From: Candidatus Omnitrophota bacterium
GTDB taxonomy: Bacteria; Omnitrophota; Gorgyraeia; Zapsychrales; Fredricksoniimonadaceae
Direction of reading: 5' to 3'
DNA length: 11,983 nucleotides
Assembly (NCBI GenBank): GCA_023247575.1
Contig: JAHFGE010000038.1
Location: forward strand, 1-11,983
A program made the position numbers and the translations under genes. The stretch's first letter is position 1; every line of letters starts with the position of its first letter. Positions 1 through 7,529 of this stretch are shown here, in pieces. Under the pieces are notes generated by a model that did no database searches, was not told where the DNA came from, and saw nothing but the letters and a program-made list of their open reading frames with translations.

Positions 1-679
1 CATGCTGGAAGTCTATCAGGCTTACGGGAATTTTGAAGACATGATGAAATTAACCGAAGACATGGTGGCAGCTTTAGTCAAAGAAATCCATGGCTCTTAC
101 AAAATTACTTATCAGGGACGGGAGATTGATTTTACTCCTCCCTGGCCGCGTCGTTCGTTTGCCCAGGTGGTTAAAGAACATTTTGATATCAACGCTGAGG
201 ATAGTGCTCAGGCGATGTTAGATAAAGTCAAAGCCAAGCGCCCGGGGCAGGTCAAGGTTGATCGTCTGACCCGTTCAGCAGTTATGAAAATTGTCGAGGA
301 GGTTTTGGATCAGGGGCAAAGTGCTAATCCGGTGTTTATGGTAGATTACTTTACATTTCTTTCGCCGTTAGCCAAGGCCAAGCCGGGTCATCCCGCCCTG
401 GCCCAGCGTTTTGAGTTTTTTGTAGCGGGACTGGAAGTCGGCAATGCCTATTCTGAGCTCAATGATCCCTTGGAACAGCGACAGAGATTAGTAGCCGATT
501 TGGAGGACGATATTGAAACCGGCAACCGTGTTGTTGACGAAGATTTTATCACAGCCCTTGAATACGGCATGCCGCCAGCCGGAGGCTTAGGCATTGGCAT
601 TGACCGGCTGGTTATGCTGTTGACCGATTCCGCCTCGATTAGAGATGTGATTCTGTTTCCGTTGTTAAAATCATTATGA
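1..679 (+). CDS. lysS: Lysyl-tRNA synthetase, class II (C-terminal part, 5' truncated by window)
   Basis: This enzyme charges tRNA-Lys with lysine in the cytoplasm. Only the last 225 or so residues of a protein that is usually about 500 residues long are present; the reading frame is open at the window start, so the ATG at position 2 is an internal methionine. Visible residues start with the MLEVYQAY block that follows class II motif 2. They continue through FVAGLEVGNAYSELNDP (about residues 141-156 of the fragment) and class II motif 3, GLGIGIDRLVM (195-205), and end in the LysS-type DVILFP tail. The SELNDP and GIDRL blocks separate it from AspRS and AsnRS. The stop codon overlaps the start of the following permease gene (ATGA at 676-679), which suggests translational coupling. 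The missing N-terminal part should hold the OB-fold anticodon-binding domain and motifs 1 and 2. Confidence 0.97.
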   Translation, partial: MLEVYQAYGNFEDMMKLTEDMVAALVKEIHGSYKITYQGREIDFTPPWPRRSFAQVVKEHFDINAEDSAQAMLDKVKAKRPGQVKVDRLTRSAVMKIVEEVLDQGQSANPVFMVDYFTFLSPLAKAKPGHPALAQRFEFFVAGLEVGNAYSELNDPLEQRQRLVADLEDDIETGNRVVDEDFITALEYGMPPAGGLGIGIDRLVMLLTDSASIRDVILFPLLKSL

Positions 680-1875
680 ACTTCGAATTCTGGATAGCCT
701 CTCGGTATTTAATGGCCAAAAAGGACAAATTCCTGGCGGTCATCAACATGGTGGCCATTGGCGGCATTGCCATTGGTGTCACGGCCTTGATCATTGTCAT
801 TGGCGTGATGACAGGTTTTGACCATGATTTGCGGGAGAAAATCGTGGGGGCTAATGCGCATGTACTGGTGGAAAAAGAAACCGGTGTCAAAAAATACCAG
901 GAACTTGAACAACAACTGGCTCAAATGCCTGGCATAGCGGCAGCCACTCCCTACATTCACGGCAATGTGTTTCTGGAATCGAATCAGCGGGCCATGAGCC
1001 TGATCTTACGTGGCGTTGACCCAGCTACCGAAGGGGCGGTCACTAAAATCAATCAGTACCTAGGACAAGGTAAAATTGCCGACTTAAAATCCGATGAAAT
1101 CGTCATCGGCAGTCAGCTGGCCTCTTATTATGGTTATCGCCTGGGGGACCAATTGACCATCATTGCGCCCGCTTCTGGTGTGGCGGGTGCCGGCTGGCGC
1201 TATCAGTTTAAGGTCGCTGGTATTTTTACCTCGGGAATGTATGATTATGATATGAATTTGGTTTTGGTCGATATGCATAAAGCTCAGGAAGTTTTTCATC
1301 TGCCGCCGGATGTGGTCTCTGGCATAGGCTTGAAATTCAATAACCCGGACGCGGCCGCTCGAATCAAGCGTCATATTTATGAGAAAATAGGTTTTTCTTT
1401 TATAGTGCGTACCTGGATGGAAACCAATGCCAATTTTTTTGCGGCCTTGCGTCTGGAGAAATTCACTATGTTTATTATTTTGACACTGATTGTATTGGTC
1501 GCCTCATTTAACATTATCAGTACCTTAATCGTGACCGTGACCAGTAAGGTCAAGGACATTGGTATTTTAAAATCCATTGGTGTCTCCAGGGGAGCGATTA
1601 ATCGTATTTTTATGATTCAAGGCTTGGCCATCGGTGCTTTGGGTACTTTCTGGGGATTTGTCGGCGGGATAGGGATAAGCATCTTATTGAAGAAATACCA
1701 ATTTATTAAACTGCCGCAAGATATTTATTATATTGATCATTTACCGGTATTGATTCAGGCTTCGGATGTGGCCATGATTGTGGGTGCGGCCATGTTGATT
1801 ACCTTTGCAGCAACCGTGTACCCAGCTTTAAAAGCCGGTAGTCTGGAACCGGTAGAGGCTTTGCGTTACGAATAA
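676..1875 (+). CDS. lolC: LolC/LolE-family lipoprotein-releasing ABC permease
   Basis: This is the inner-membrane permease of the Lol system, which extracts outer-membrane lipoproteins from the inner membrane. It works with the LolD ATPase encoded next. The 399 residues match the usual LolC/LolE length. An N-terminal membrane segment lies at about residues 21-46, followed by a large periplasmic domain (about 47-260). Three C-terminal membrane segments (about 265-288, 312-338 and 364-384) form the FtsX-like permease domain. Family signatures are FFAALRLEKFTMFIIL, ASFNIISTL and DIGILKSIG (cytoplasmic coupling region), IDHLPV, and the C-terminal YPALKAGSLEPVEALRYE. The start overlaps the lysS stop by 4 bases. 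Only one permease gene is visible, so the complex may use a homodimer or a second permease encoded elsewhere. LolC versus LolE cannot be decided from the sequence alone; the symbol denotes the family. Confidence 0.93.
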   Translation: MNFEFWIASRYLMAKKDKFLAVINMVAIGGIAIGVTALIIVIGVMTGFDHDLREKIVGANAHVLVEKETGVKKYQELEQQLAQMPGIAAATPYIHGNVFLESNQRAMSLILRGVDPATEGAVTKINQYLGQGKIADLKSDEIVIGSQLASYYGYRLGDQLTIIAPASGVAGAGWRYQFKVAGIFTSGMYDYDMNLVLVDMHKAQEVFHLPPDVVSGIGLKFNNPDAAARIKRHIYEKIGFSFIVRTWMETNANFFAALRLEKFTMFIILTLIVLVASFNIISTLIVTVTSKVKDIGILKSIGVSRGAINRIFMIQGLAIGALGTFWGFVGGIGISILLKKYQFIKLPQDIYYIDHLPVLIQASDVAMIVGAAMLITFAATVYPALKAGSLEPVEALRYE

Positions 1876-1882
1876 GGGCAAT

Positions 1883-2560
1883 ATGTTAATCGAGGCGCAT
1901 AACATTCATAAAACCTATCAAGAGGCCGATTATCTATTACATGTGCTCAAAGGTATTGATCTGCATATTGAAACCGGCGAGGTGGTGGCTATTGTAGGCC
2001 CTTCCGGTGCAGGCAAGTCCACACTGTTGCATATTTTAGGTGCTTTGGACCAACCAACTAGCGGGCAAGTAAAATTTAACGGTCAGAATCTTTATGGTTT
2101 AAATGATCAGCAACGGGCTAAAGTTCGCAATACGCAGATGGGCTTTGTATTTCAATCCTACCATTTGTTGCCTGAGCTGACGGCTTTGGAAAACGTTGTT
2201 TTGCCGACAATGATCAAAAATAATTCAAGAAAAACGAGCACGATTGAGTTTGAGGGGGTAAAATTATTAGAACAAATGGGCTTGGGATTAAGAGCTTCAC
2301 ATCGTCCCAGCCAGTTATCTGGCGGGGAACAGCAGAGGCTAGCCATTGCCCGTGCTCTAATAAATAAACCTAAAGTCGTGTTGTGTGATGAGCCAACAGG
2401 AAATTTGGACTCCCAAAGCGGGGCTATGGTGATTGATGTACTTTTCAACCTGAATAAAACCAATGGTCAAGCTGTCGTGGTAGTGACTCATGATCAGGCC
2501 ATTGCGTCTCGGGCTCAAAGGGTAATTCACATTAAGGATGGGTTGATTGAAGCAGTATAA
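1883..2560 (+). CDS. lolD: LolD, lipoprotein-releasing system ATP-binding protein
   Basis: This cytoplasmic ATPase drives the Lol permease encoded just upstream (7-base gap). The 225 residues are a single ABC domain with every motif intact: Walker A GPSGAGKST (39-47), Q-loop Q91 in FVFQSYHLLPELTALENV, signature LSGGEQQR (145-152), Walker B VVLCDEPTGNLD (165-176) and H-loop H203 in VVVTHD. The FQSYHLLPELTALENV block and EPTGNLD are typical of the LolD/MacB/FtsE subgroup. Adjacency to the LolC-like permease favours LolD over MacB or FtsE. A modest ribosome-binding stretch (AAGGG) lies in the short gap. The stop codon is followed within 4 bases by a palindromic repeat, which probably ends this gene group. 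Confidence 0.95.
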   Translation: MLIEAHNIHKTYQEADYLLHVLKGIDLHIETGEVVAIVGPSGAGKSTLLHILGALDQPTSGQVKFNGQNLYGLNDQQRAKVRNTQMGFVFQSYHLLPELTALENVVLPTMIKNNSRKTSTIEFEGVKLLEQMGLGLRASHRPSQLSGGEQQRLAIARALINKPKVVLCDEPTGNLDSQSGAMVIDVLFNLNKTNGQAVVVVTHDQAIASRAQRVIHIKDGLIEAV

Positions 2561-2564
2561 TTAT

Positions 2565-2633
2565 GTCATTCCCGCATGCTTTAAGCGGGAATCTAGAAAT
2601 TCTGGATCCCCGATTAAAACATTCGGGGATGAC
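2565..2633 (+). repeat. 69-bp double-hairpin palindromic repeat (REP/MITE-like)
   Basis: The element starts GTCAT (2565-2569) and ends ATGAC (2629-2633), so its ends are inverted copies. It contains two perfect stems. TTCCCGC (2569-2575) pairs with GCGGGAA (2585-2591). ATCCCCGA (2606-2613) pairs with TCGGGGAT (2623-2630) across a 9-base loop. A GGATCC palindrome lies between them. It fills almost the whole lolD-ilvE gap. From general knowledge, elements of the GTCATTCCCGC...GGGGATGAC type are dispersed in many bacterial genomes, but only one copy is in this window. No run of T follows either stem, so a simple intrinsic terminator is not supported. A role in RNA end protection or attenuation is possible. 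Confidence 0.8.
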
Positions 2634-2652
2634 CGAGAGAAGAAAGGGCATT

Positions 2653-3522
2653 ATGAAGATCTATATGAACGGCAAATTTGTCAATAAAGAAGACGCCAAA
2701 GTGTCGGTGTTCGACCATGGTTTTCTGTATGGGGATGGAGCTTTTGAAGGCATTCGTTCCTATCATGGTCTGGTGTTTCGCTTAAAAGAGCACATTGACC
2801 GTCTTTATGAGACCCTGCATACGCTTTTGATTGATCCTAAAATGACCAAAGCGCAAATGATCAAGGCTGTGGTTGATACCTTAAAAATCAATAAGCTCAA
2901 AGACGGATATATTCGTCTGATTGTCAGCCGCGGGAATGGAGATTTAGGGTTGGATCCCAAGAAATGTTTCGGGCATCCTAACGTGGTTATTATTACCGAT
3001 AAAATCACATTATATCCTGCGGAGCTTTACCAAAGGGGAATGGCCATTATTACCGTGCCTACGACAAAAAATTACGTTAATGCTATCGATACGGAATTAA
3101 AATCTCTTAATTATCTCAACAATATTCTGGCCAAAATTGAAGCTGCCAATGGGGGTTATAGGGAAGCCATTATGCTGGACAGCAACGGCTATGTGGCTGA
3201 ATGCACGGGGGATAACATTTTTATTGTTAAAAATGGGGTGCTTTCCACTCCTCTGTTTGGGAGGCTCAAAGGGATTACGCGAGGAGCAATTTTTGATATT
3301 GCCGGCCAATTGAAAATCAAGACTCAAGAAGGCCTTATCACTCGACATCAGGTGTATAATAGTCATGAGTGCTTTCTGACGGGCACTGCCGCAGAACTTA
3401 TTCCGGTGGTTGAAGTGGATGGTCGAACCATTGGCAGTGGCCAACCAGGCCCTGTGACGAAAAAATTGTTAAAGGCCTTTAGGGAATTGACCAAGAAGGA
3501 TGGAGTGAAGTATGCTGTGTGA
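2653..3522 (+). CDS. ilvE: Branched-chain amino acid aminotransferase (PLP fold type IV)
   Basis: It probably transfers amino groups between glutamate and the keto-acid precursors of leucine, isoleucine and valine, using pyridoxal phosphate. The 289-residue product from the ATG at 2653 begins MKIYMNGKFV, the usual N-terminus of this family. An in-frame ATG at 2563 would add 30 residues that are merely translated repeat, so it is rejected as the start. The purine-rich GAGAGAAGAAAGG stretch just before 2653 can serve as ribosome-binding site. Visible landmarks are FDHGFLYGDGAFEGIR (20-35), the Schiff-base lysine K150 in ELKSLNYLNN, ECTGDNIF (183-190) and TRGAIFDIA (209-217). These resemble the BCAT subgroup more than D-amino acid transaminase or aminodeoxychorismate lyase, though exact substrate is an inference. 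Its 3' end overlaps mcsA by 11 bases. Confidence 0.9.
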   Translation: MKIYMNGKFVNKEDAKVSVFDHGFLYGDGAFEGIRSYHGLVFRLKEHIDRLYETLHTLLIDPKMTKAQMIKAVVDTLKINKLKDGYIRLIVSRGNGDLGLDPKKCFGHPNVVIITDKITLYPAELYQRGMAIITVPTTKNYVNAIDTELKSLNYLNNILAKIEAANGGYREAIMLDSNGYVAECTGDNIFIVKNGVLSTPLFGRLKGITRGAIFDIAGQLKIKTQEGLITRHQVYNSHECFLTGTAAELIPVVEVDGRTIGSGQPGPVTKKLLKAFRELTKKDGVKYAV

Positions 3523-4042
3523 TATTTGCGGAAAAAAGAAAGCCACGGTCCATCTGACCGAGATTGTGGATGAACAAATGTCTGAAATGCATTTATGTGA
3601 AGAGTGCGCGCGTCAAAAAAGCGTCCAGATGGAACAGCAGTTTGGCCTCGCTGATCTTTTGGCTGGCTTGGCGCAGACTGCACCAACCGGCAAAGAGTCC
3701 AAAGAAGGGGTCTTAAAGTGTTCTGGCTGCGGGCTTAATTACGAGGATTTTCGTAAGTTTGGGCGGCTTGGTTGTAAACAGTGCTATATCTCTTTTAAAG
3801 AGCATTTAGCAGGGCTCTTACGCAAGATTCACGGTTCCAGCTATCATTTAGGAAAAACCCCTGCTTACGCCGAACGTGCTCAAGGGGGGCCTTCTTCTGC
3901 AGTGGCGGTTACACCGCCCGCTTCTTTATTGTCAGATAATATCGAAGATTTAAAAAAACAACTGCACCTGGCGATTGCCGCAGAGGATTTTGAAAGGGCG
4001 GCTGTGCTAAGAGATAAAATAAAAAATTTGGAGAAAATTTAA
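3512..4042 (+). CDS. mcsA: McsA, zinc-finger/UVR-motif activator of the McsB arginine kinase
   Basis: McsA binds and activates the McsB protein-arginine kinase and helps couple it to ClpC. The 176 residues show two four-cysteine zinc sites: C3/C6 with C29/C32, and C70/C73 with C88/C91. A low-complexity linker (about 115-140) follows, and the protein ends in a UVR coiled-coil motif (about 144-176, containing EDFERAAVLRDKI). This layout and length match Firmicutes McsA (about 185 residues). The start lies inside the end of ilvE (11-base overlap), preceded by a GGAG about 7 bases upstream, so translation is likely coupled. No ctsR precedes it, unlike the ctsR-mcsA-mcsB-clpC order in Firmicutes. 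Confidence 0.92.
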   Translation: MLCDICGKKKATVHLTEIVDEQMSEMHLCEECARQKSVQMEQQFGLADLLAGLAQTAPTGKESKEGVLKCSGCGLNYEDFRKFGRLGCKQCYISFKEHLAGLLRKIHGSSYHLGKTPAYAERAQGGPSSAVAVTPPASLLSDNIEDLKKQLHLAIAAEDFERAAVLRDKIKNLEKI

Positions 4043-4052
4043 TATTCTTACT

Positions 4053-5111
4053 ATGAAAGTCGAAGAATTATTGACACAGACAGGGGAATGGTTAAGAGGC
4101 ACAGGCCCTTCCTCCCATATTGTTACGTCGTCCAGGATTCGCCTGGCCCGCAATTTGGCCAATGCCCCTTTCCCAAGCCGTTCGACTAAGAAGGACTTGG
4201 AAACCGCTTTGGCTAATATTGAAAAGGTAGTGGCCCATATTCCATTTCTTAAAGGAGCTACATTATTTCGTATGGATGAATTAGATCAAATCGATCGTCA
4301 GTTATTGGTGGAGAGGCATTTGATGAGTCATGAACATGCCTCTAATCCCGACGGCAAAGGTCTTTTAGTTTCCTCGGAAGAAATTGTTTCGATCATGGTC
4401 AATGAAGAAGATCATTTGCGTATTCAGGTGATGCGGTCAGGCTTAAATCTGACGGAAGGCTGGGATATCATTAATGCTATTGACGATGGGTTTGCCAAAG
4501 AAATTGAATTCGCCTTCTTGGATACGTGGGGGTATTTGACGGCATGTCCCACCAATACTGGGACGGCCATGCGTGGCAGCGTGATGATGCATTTGCCGGC
4601 ATTGGTGATGACTAAGCAGATTAATAAAGTGCTTGCGGCGATTTCCAAATTGTCATTTGCCAGTCGGGGGTTCTATGGAGAGGGTACGCAGGCCTCCGGA
4701 AATTTTTATCAAATATCGAATCAAGTTTCCTTAGGTCACAGTGAGCAGGATATTATTCAAAACATCAATGGCTTAATCCGCCAGGTCATTGAACAGGAAG
4801 AGCAAGCCCGTCAGGCCCTTCTTTTACAGAACCGTCCCATGTTGGAGGATAAAATCTGCCGTTGCTGGGGGCTGCTTAAAACAGCACGTATTATTTCCAG
4901 CCAGGAAGCTATTGAATTATTCTCGATGGTACGTTTAGGTATGGACATGGGGGTCTTAAAACATGTTGATCAAAAGACACTTAATGAATTATTTATTGTA
5001 ATTCAACCGGCCCATTTACAAAAAATTGAAGGCAAAAAACTTAACGCCTTTGAACGCGATACGAAGCGGGCAGCGGTTATTCGTCAAAAGTTAGGGGGTA
5101 AAGATGTTTAA
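4053..5111 (+). CDS. mcsB: McsB, protein-arginine kinase
   Basis: McsB phosphorylates arginine side chains of proteins, marking them for ClpC-ClpP degradation. The 352-residue length is normal. The phosphagen-kinase catalytic domain shows the nucleotide-binding SSRIRLARN (26-34), the catalytic NEEDHLRIQ block (117-125), the reactive-cysteine region CPTNTGTAMRGS (165-176, C165) and RGFYGEGTQASG...QISNQ (205-224). The C-terminal RDTKRA (335-340) fits RDxxRA, the phospho-arginine-binding motif known from Firmicutes McsB. The kinase therefore looks intact by motif. No good ribosome-binding site lies close to the ATG: the nearest GGAG (4030-4033) is 19 bases away, so expression probably depends on mcsA translation 10 bases upstream. 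Its stop overlaps the clpC start by 8 bases. Confidence 0.95.
   Translation: MKVEELLTQTGEWLRGTGPSSHIVTSSRIRLARNLANAPFPSRSTKKDLETALANIEKVVAHIPFLKGATLFRMDELDQIDRQLLVERHLMSHEHASNPDGKGLLVSSEEIVSIMVNEEDHLRIQVMRSGLNLTEGWDIINAIDDGFAKEIEFAFLDTWGYLTACPTNTGTAMRGSVMMHLPALVMTKQINKVLAAISKLSFASRGFYGEGTQASGNFYQISNQVSLGHSEQDIIQNINGLIRQVIEQEEQARQALLLQNRPMLEDKICRCWGLLKTARIISSQEAIELFSMVRLGMDMGVLKHVDQKTLNELFIVIQPAHLQKIEGKKLNAFERDTKRAAVIRQKLGGKDV
5093..5098 (+). promoter_or_regulatory. Ribosome-binding site for clpC inside mcsB
   Basis: AGGGGG lies 5 bases before the clpC ATG at 5104, within the last codons of mcsB. It supports the 8-base overlapping start. Confidence 0.65.
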
Positions 5112-7527
5112 CCGATTCACAGAACGCGCGCGAAAAGTTATTGTCTACGCCAAGGAAGAAGCGCGACGTTTTAATCATGACTATATTGGCACCGAACATT
5201 TGTTACTGGGATTAATCCGCGAAGGAGAAGGGGTAGCTGCCGCGGTTTTACAAAAACTGGGATTGGGTTTGGAAACCATTCGCCTGGAAGTGGAGAAATT
5301 GGTCCAGCCGGGACCTCAGACCCAGGTGGTCGGTGATATTCCTTTTACGCCTCGTTCCAAAAAAGCTTTGGAGTTATCGGCAGAAGAAGCCAGGGCTCTA
5401 GGGCATAATTATATCGGTACCGAGCATTTATTGTTAGGCTTAGTCAAAGAAGGCGAAGGTATGGCCTATCGTGTGCTATTGAATCTGGGATTGGATTTGG
5501 GCAAATTACGCAATGAAGTGATGGAATTGTTGGGCTCTGGTGTTGCCGGGTATGGCCAACAGCAGGAAACTGCCAAAACCGGCAAGACCCCCGCCATTGA
5601 TGCTTACAGCCGCAATTTAAATAAATTAGCCAAGGATGGGAAACTAGATCCTGTCATTGGTCGTAAAAATGAAATTGAACGGGTCATTCAAATCCTTTCT
5701 CGCCGCACCAAAAATAATCCTGTGCTTTTAGGGGAAGCGGGTATTGGCAAAACGGCTATTGTGGAGGGTTTAGCTCAGCAAATCGTGGCTGGAGATGTGC
5801 CGGAAGTTTTGCGCGATAAATACATTGTGGTTTTGGATTTGGCTATGATGATTGCCGGAACCAAATATCGTGGACAATTTGAGGAGCGTATCAAGGCTAT
5901 TATGGATGAACTTAAGCGCTCCGGCAAAATAGTGCTTTTTATTGATGAAATTCACACCTTAGTAGGTGCCGGGGCTGCTGAAGGCGCCATTGACGCCGCC
6001 AATATTTTAAAGCCGGCTTTGGCTCGTGGAGAAATCCAGTGCATCGGGGCCACTACTTTGGATGAGTACCGTAAGAATATTGAAAAGGATGCGGCGTTAG
6101 AACGTCGTTTCCAGACCATTATTGTTGATCCACCCTCTGTGGAAGAAACCATTTTGATTCTTAAAGGTTTGCGAGATAAATACGAGGCCCATCATCGAGT
6201 GAAATTCTCTGATGATGCCTTGGAAGCGGCTGCACGTCTTTCAGATCGTTATATCTCCAACCGTTTTCTACCCGATAAGGCTGTTGATATTCTCGACGAG
6301 GCTGGCGCTAAGGCTCGCTTGCAGGCCATGGTCATTCCTGAGGGGATTAAAGAACTCGAGGGAAAAATTGAGCAGTTGCGCAAGGAAAAGGAAGCCTTTA
6401 TTAAAAGTCAGGACTTTGAGCGGGCCGCTAAAATGCGCGATCAAGAGCGCGAGGTGCGTGATCAGCTGGAGCACAAACGCATGGAATGGATGCAAAAACG
6501 CGATGACGTTTCTTTGACGATTACTGAGGAAGATATTGCCAAAGTCGTTTCTCAGTGGACCAAGATTCCTTTGATTCGCCTGGAGCAGAAAGAAAGTGAA
6601 CGGCTTTTGAAGATGGAAGAGCATATGAGGAAGTCCATTATTGGCCAGGAAGAAGCCATTTCCGCTATTGCCAGGGCCGTACGTCGTTCGCGGTCAGGTA
6701 TCAAGAATCCTCGTCGGCCGATAGGTTCTTTTATCTTCCTGGGACCTACCGGTGTTGGCAAAACACTATTAGCGAGGATTTTGGCTGAATTCATATTTGG
6801 CGATGAGAATGCGCTGATTCAAATCGATATGTCGGAATACATGGATAAATTTAATGTCTCTCGTCTGATTGGGGCTCCGCCGGGTTATGTAGGCTATGAA
6901 GAAGGCGGCCAACTGACGGAAAAGGTACGCCGTCGTCCTTATTCGGTGATTCTTTTGGATGAAATTGAAAAAGCCCACCCCGATGTATTTAATTTGCTTT
7001 TACAGGTCTTTGAAGATGGCCGCTTGACGGACAGTTTGGGGAGAACGGTGGACTTTAGAAACGCCATTATTTTAATGACTTCTAACGTTGGTGCAGAGAC
7101 CCTGCGAAGCGCGGGGACTCTGGGTTTTGTGGCCCGCAAAGAAGACACCACCTACAATGCCCTTCGCGAACGTCTGCTGAATGAAGTCAAAAAAGCTTTT
7201 AGACCGGAATTTTTGAATCGTATAGACGATACTATCGTCTTTAGGCCTTTGAGCAAGGAAGACTTGAAAAAGATAGTGGCCTTGGAAATCAAATACGTCA
7301 CCGAACGGCTGAAGGACAAAGGTATTGAAGTGATCTTAACTGCTGAAGCTTTGGATTTCTTGATTGAAAAGGGTTACGATCCCATGTATGGGGCACGGCC
7401 TTTGAAGCGTACCATTCAGCGTTATATTGAGGACACTCTTTCAGAAGAGATTATCGCTGGTAGATTCAAACAGGGCAGTAAGATTACCGTGGTCCGTCGC
7501 GGGGATACGCTTGAATTTCAATTATAG
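5104..7527 (+). CDS. clpC: ClpC, Hsp100 AAA+ unfoldase of the ClpCP protease
   Basis: ClpC unfolds substrates, including phospho-arginine-marked proteins, and threads them into ClpP in the cytoplasm. The 807 residues carry two Clp-N repeats (about 4-70 and 79-145, each with NHDYIGTEHLLLGL or a close copy). AAA-1 follows, with Walker A GEAGIGKT (210-217) and Walker B VLFIDE (277-282). A short middle domain holds a UVR-like coiled coil (about 418-460, QDFERAAKMRD). AAA-2 has Walker A GPTGVGKT (547-554), Walker B VILLDE (615-620) and LNRID (704-708). An LGF tripeptide at 673-675 lies where Clp ATPases carry their ClpP-docking loop. The short middle domain and UVR motif identify ClpC rather than ClpB or ClpA. 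The gene follows mcsB directly, matching its expected partner. Confidence 0.97.
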   Translation: MFNRFTERARKVIVYAKEEARRFNHDYIGTEHLLLGLIREGEGVAAAVLQKLGLGLETIRLEVEKLVQPGPQTQVVGDIPFTPRSKKALELSAEEARALGHNYIGTEHLLLGLVKEGEGMAYRVLLNLGLDLGKLRNEVMELLGSGVAGYGQQQETAKTGKTPAIDAYSRNLNKLAKDGKLDPVIGRKNEIERVIQILSRRTKNNPVLLGEAGIGKTAIVEGLAQQIVAGDVPEVLRDKYIVVLDLAMMIAGTKYRGQFEERIKAIMDELKRSGKIVLFIDEIHTLVGAGAAEGAIDAANILKPALARGEIQCIGATTLDEYRKNIEKDAALERRFQTIIVDPPSVEETILILKGLRDKYEAHHRVKFSDDALEAAARLSDRYISNRFLPDKAVDILDEAGAKARLQAMVIPEGIKELEGKIEQLRKEKEAFIKSQDFERAAKMRDQEREVRDQLEHKRMEWMQKRDDVSLTITEEDIAKVVSQWTKIPLIRLEQKESERLLKMEEHMRKSIIGQEEAISAIARAVRRSRSGIKNPRRPIGSFIFLGPTGVGKTLLARILAEFIFGDENALIQIDMSEYMDKFNVSRLIGAPPGYVGYEEGGQLTEKVRRRPYSVILLDEIEKAHPDVFNLLLQVFEDGRLTDSLGRTVDFRNAIILMTSNVGAETLRSAGTLGFVARKEDTTYNALRERLLNEVKKAFRPEFLNRIDDTIVFRPLSKEDLKKIVALEIKYVTERLKDKGIEVILTAEALDFLIEKGYDPMYGARPLKRTIQRYIEDTLSEEIIAGRFKQGSKITVVRRGDTLEFQL

Positions 7528-7529
7528 CC

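Noticed and set aside
2556..2561. TATAAT at the lolD stop codon as a promoter for ilvE
   Set aside because: The hexamer is perfect, but no acceptable -35 box is found about 17 bases upstream. It may be chance, so it is not annotated.
2565..2633. Repeat as a rho-independent terminator of lolD
   Set aside because: Stems are present but no T-rich run follows either of them on the + strand or, reading out toward lolD, on the - strand.
6212..6517. Plus-strand 101-codon ORF inside clpC
   Set aside because: It is an alternative frame of clpC with no recognisable domain, while the clpC frame is conserved throughout.
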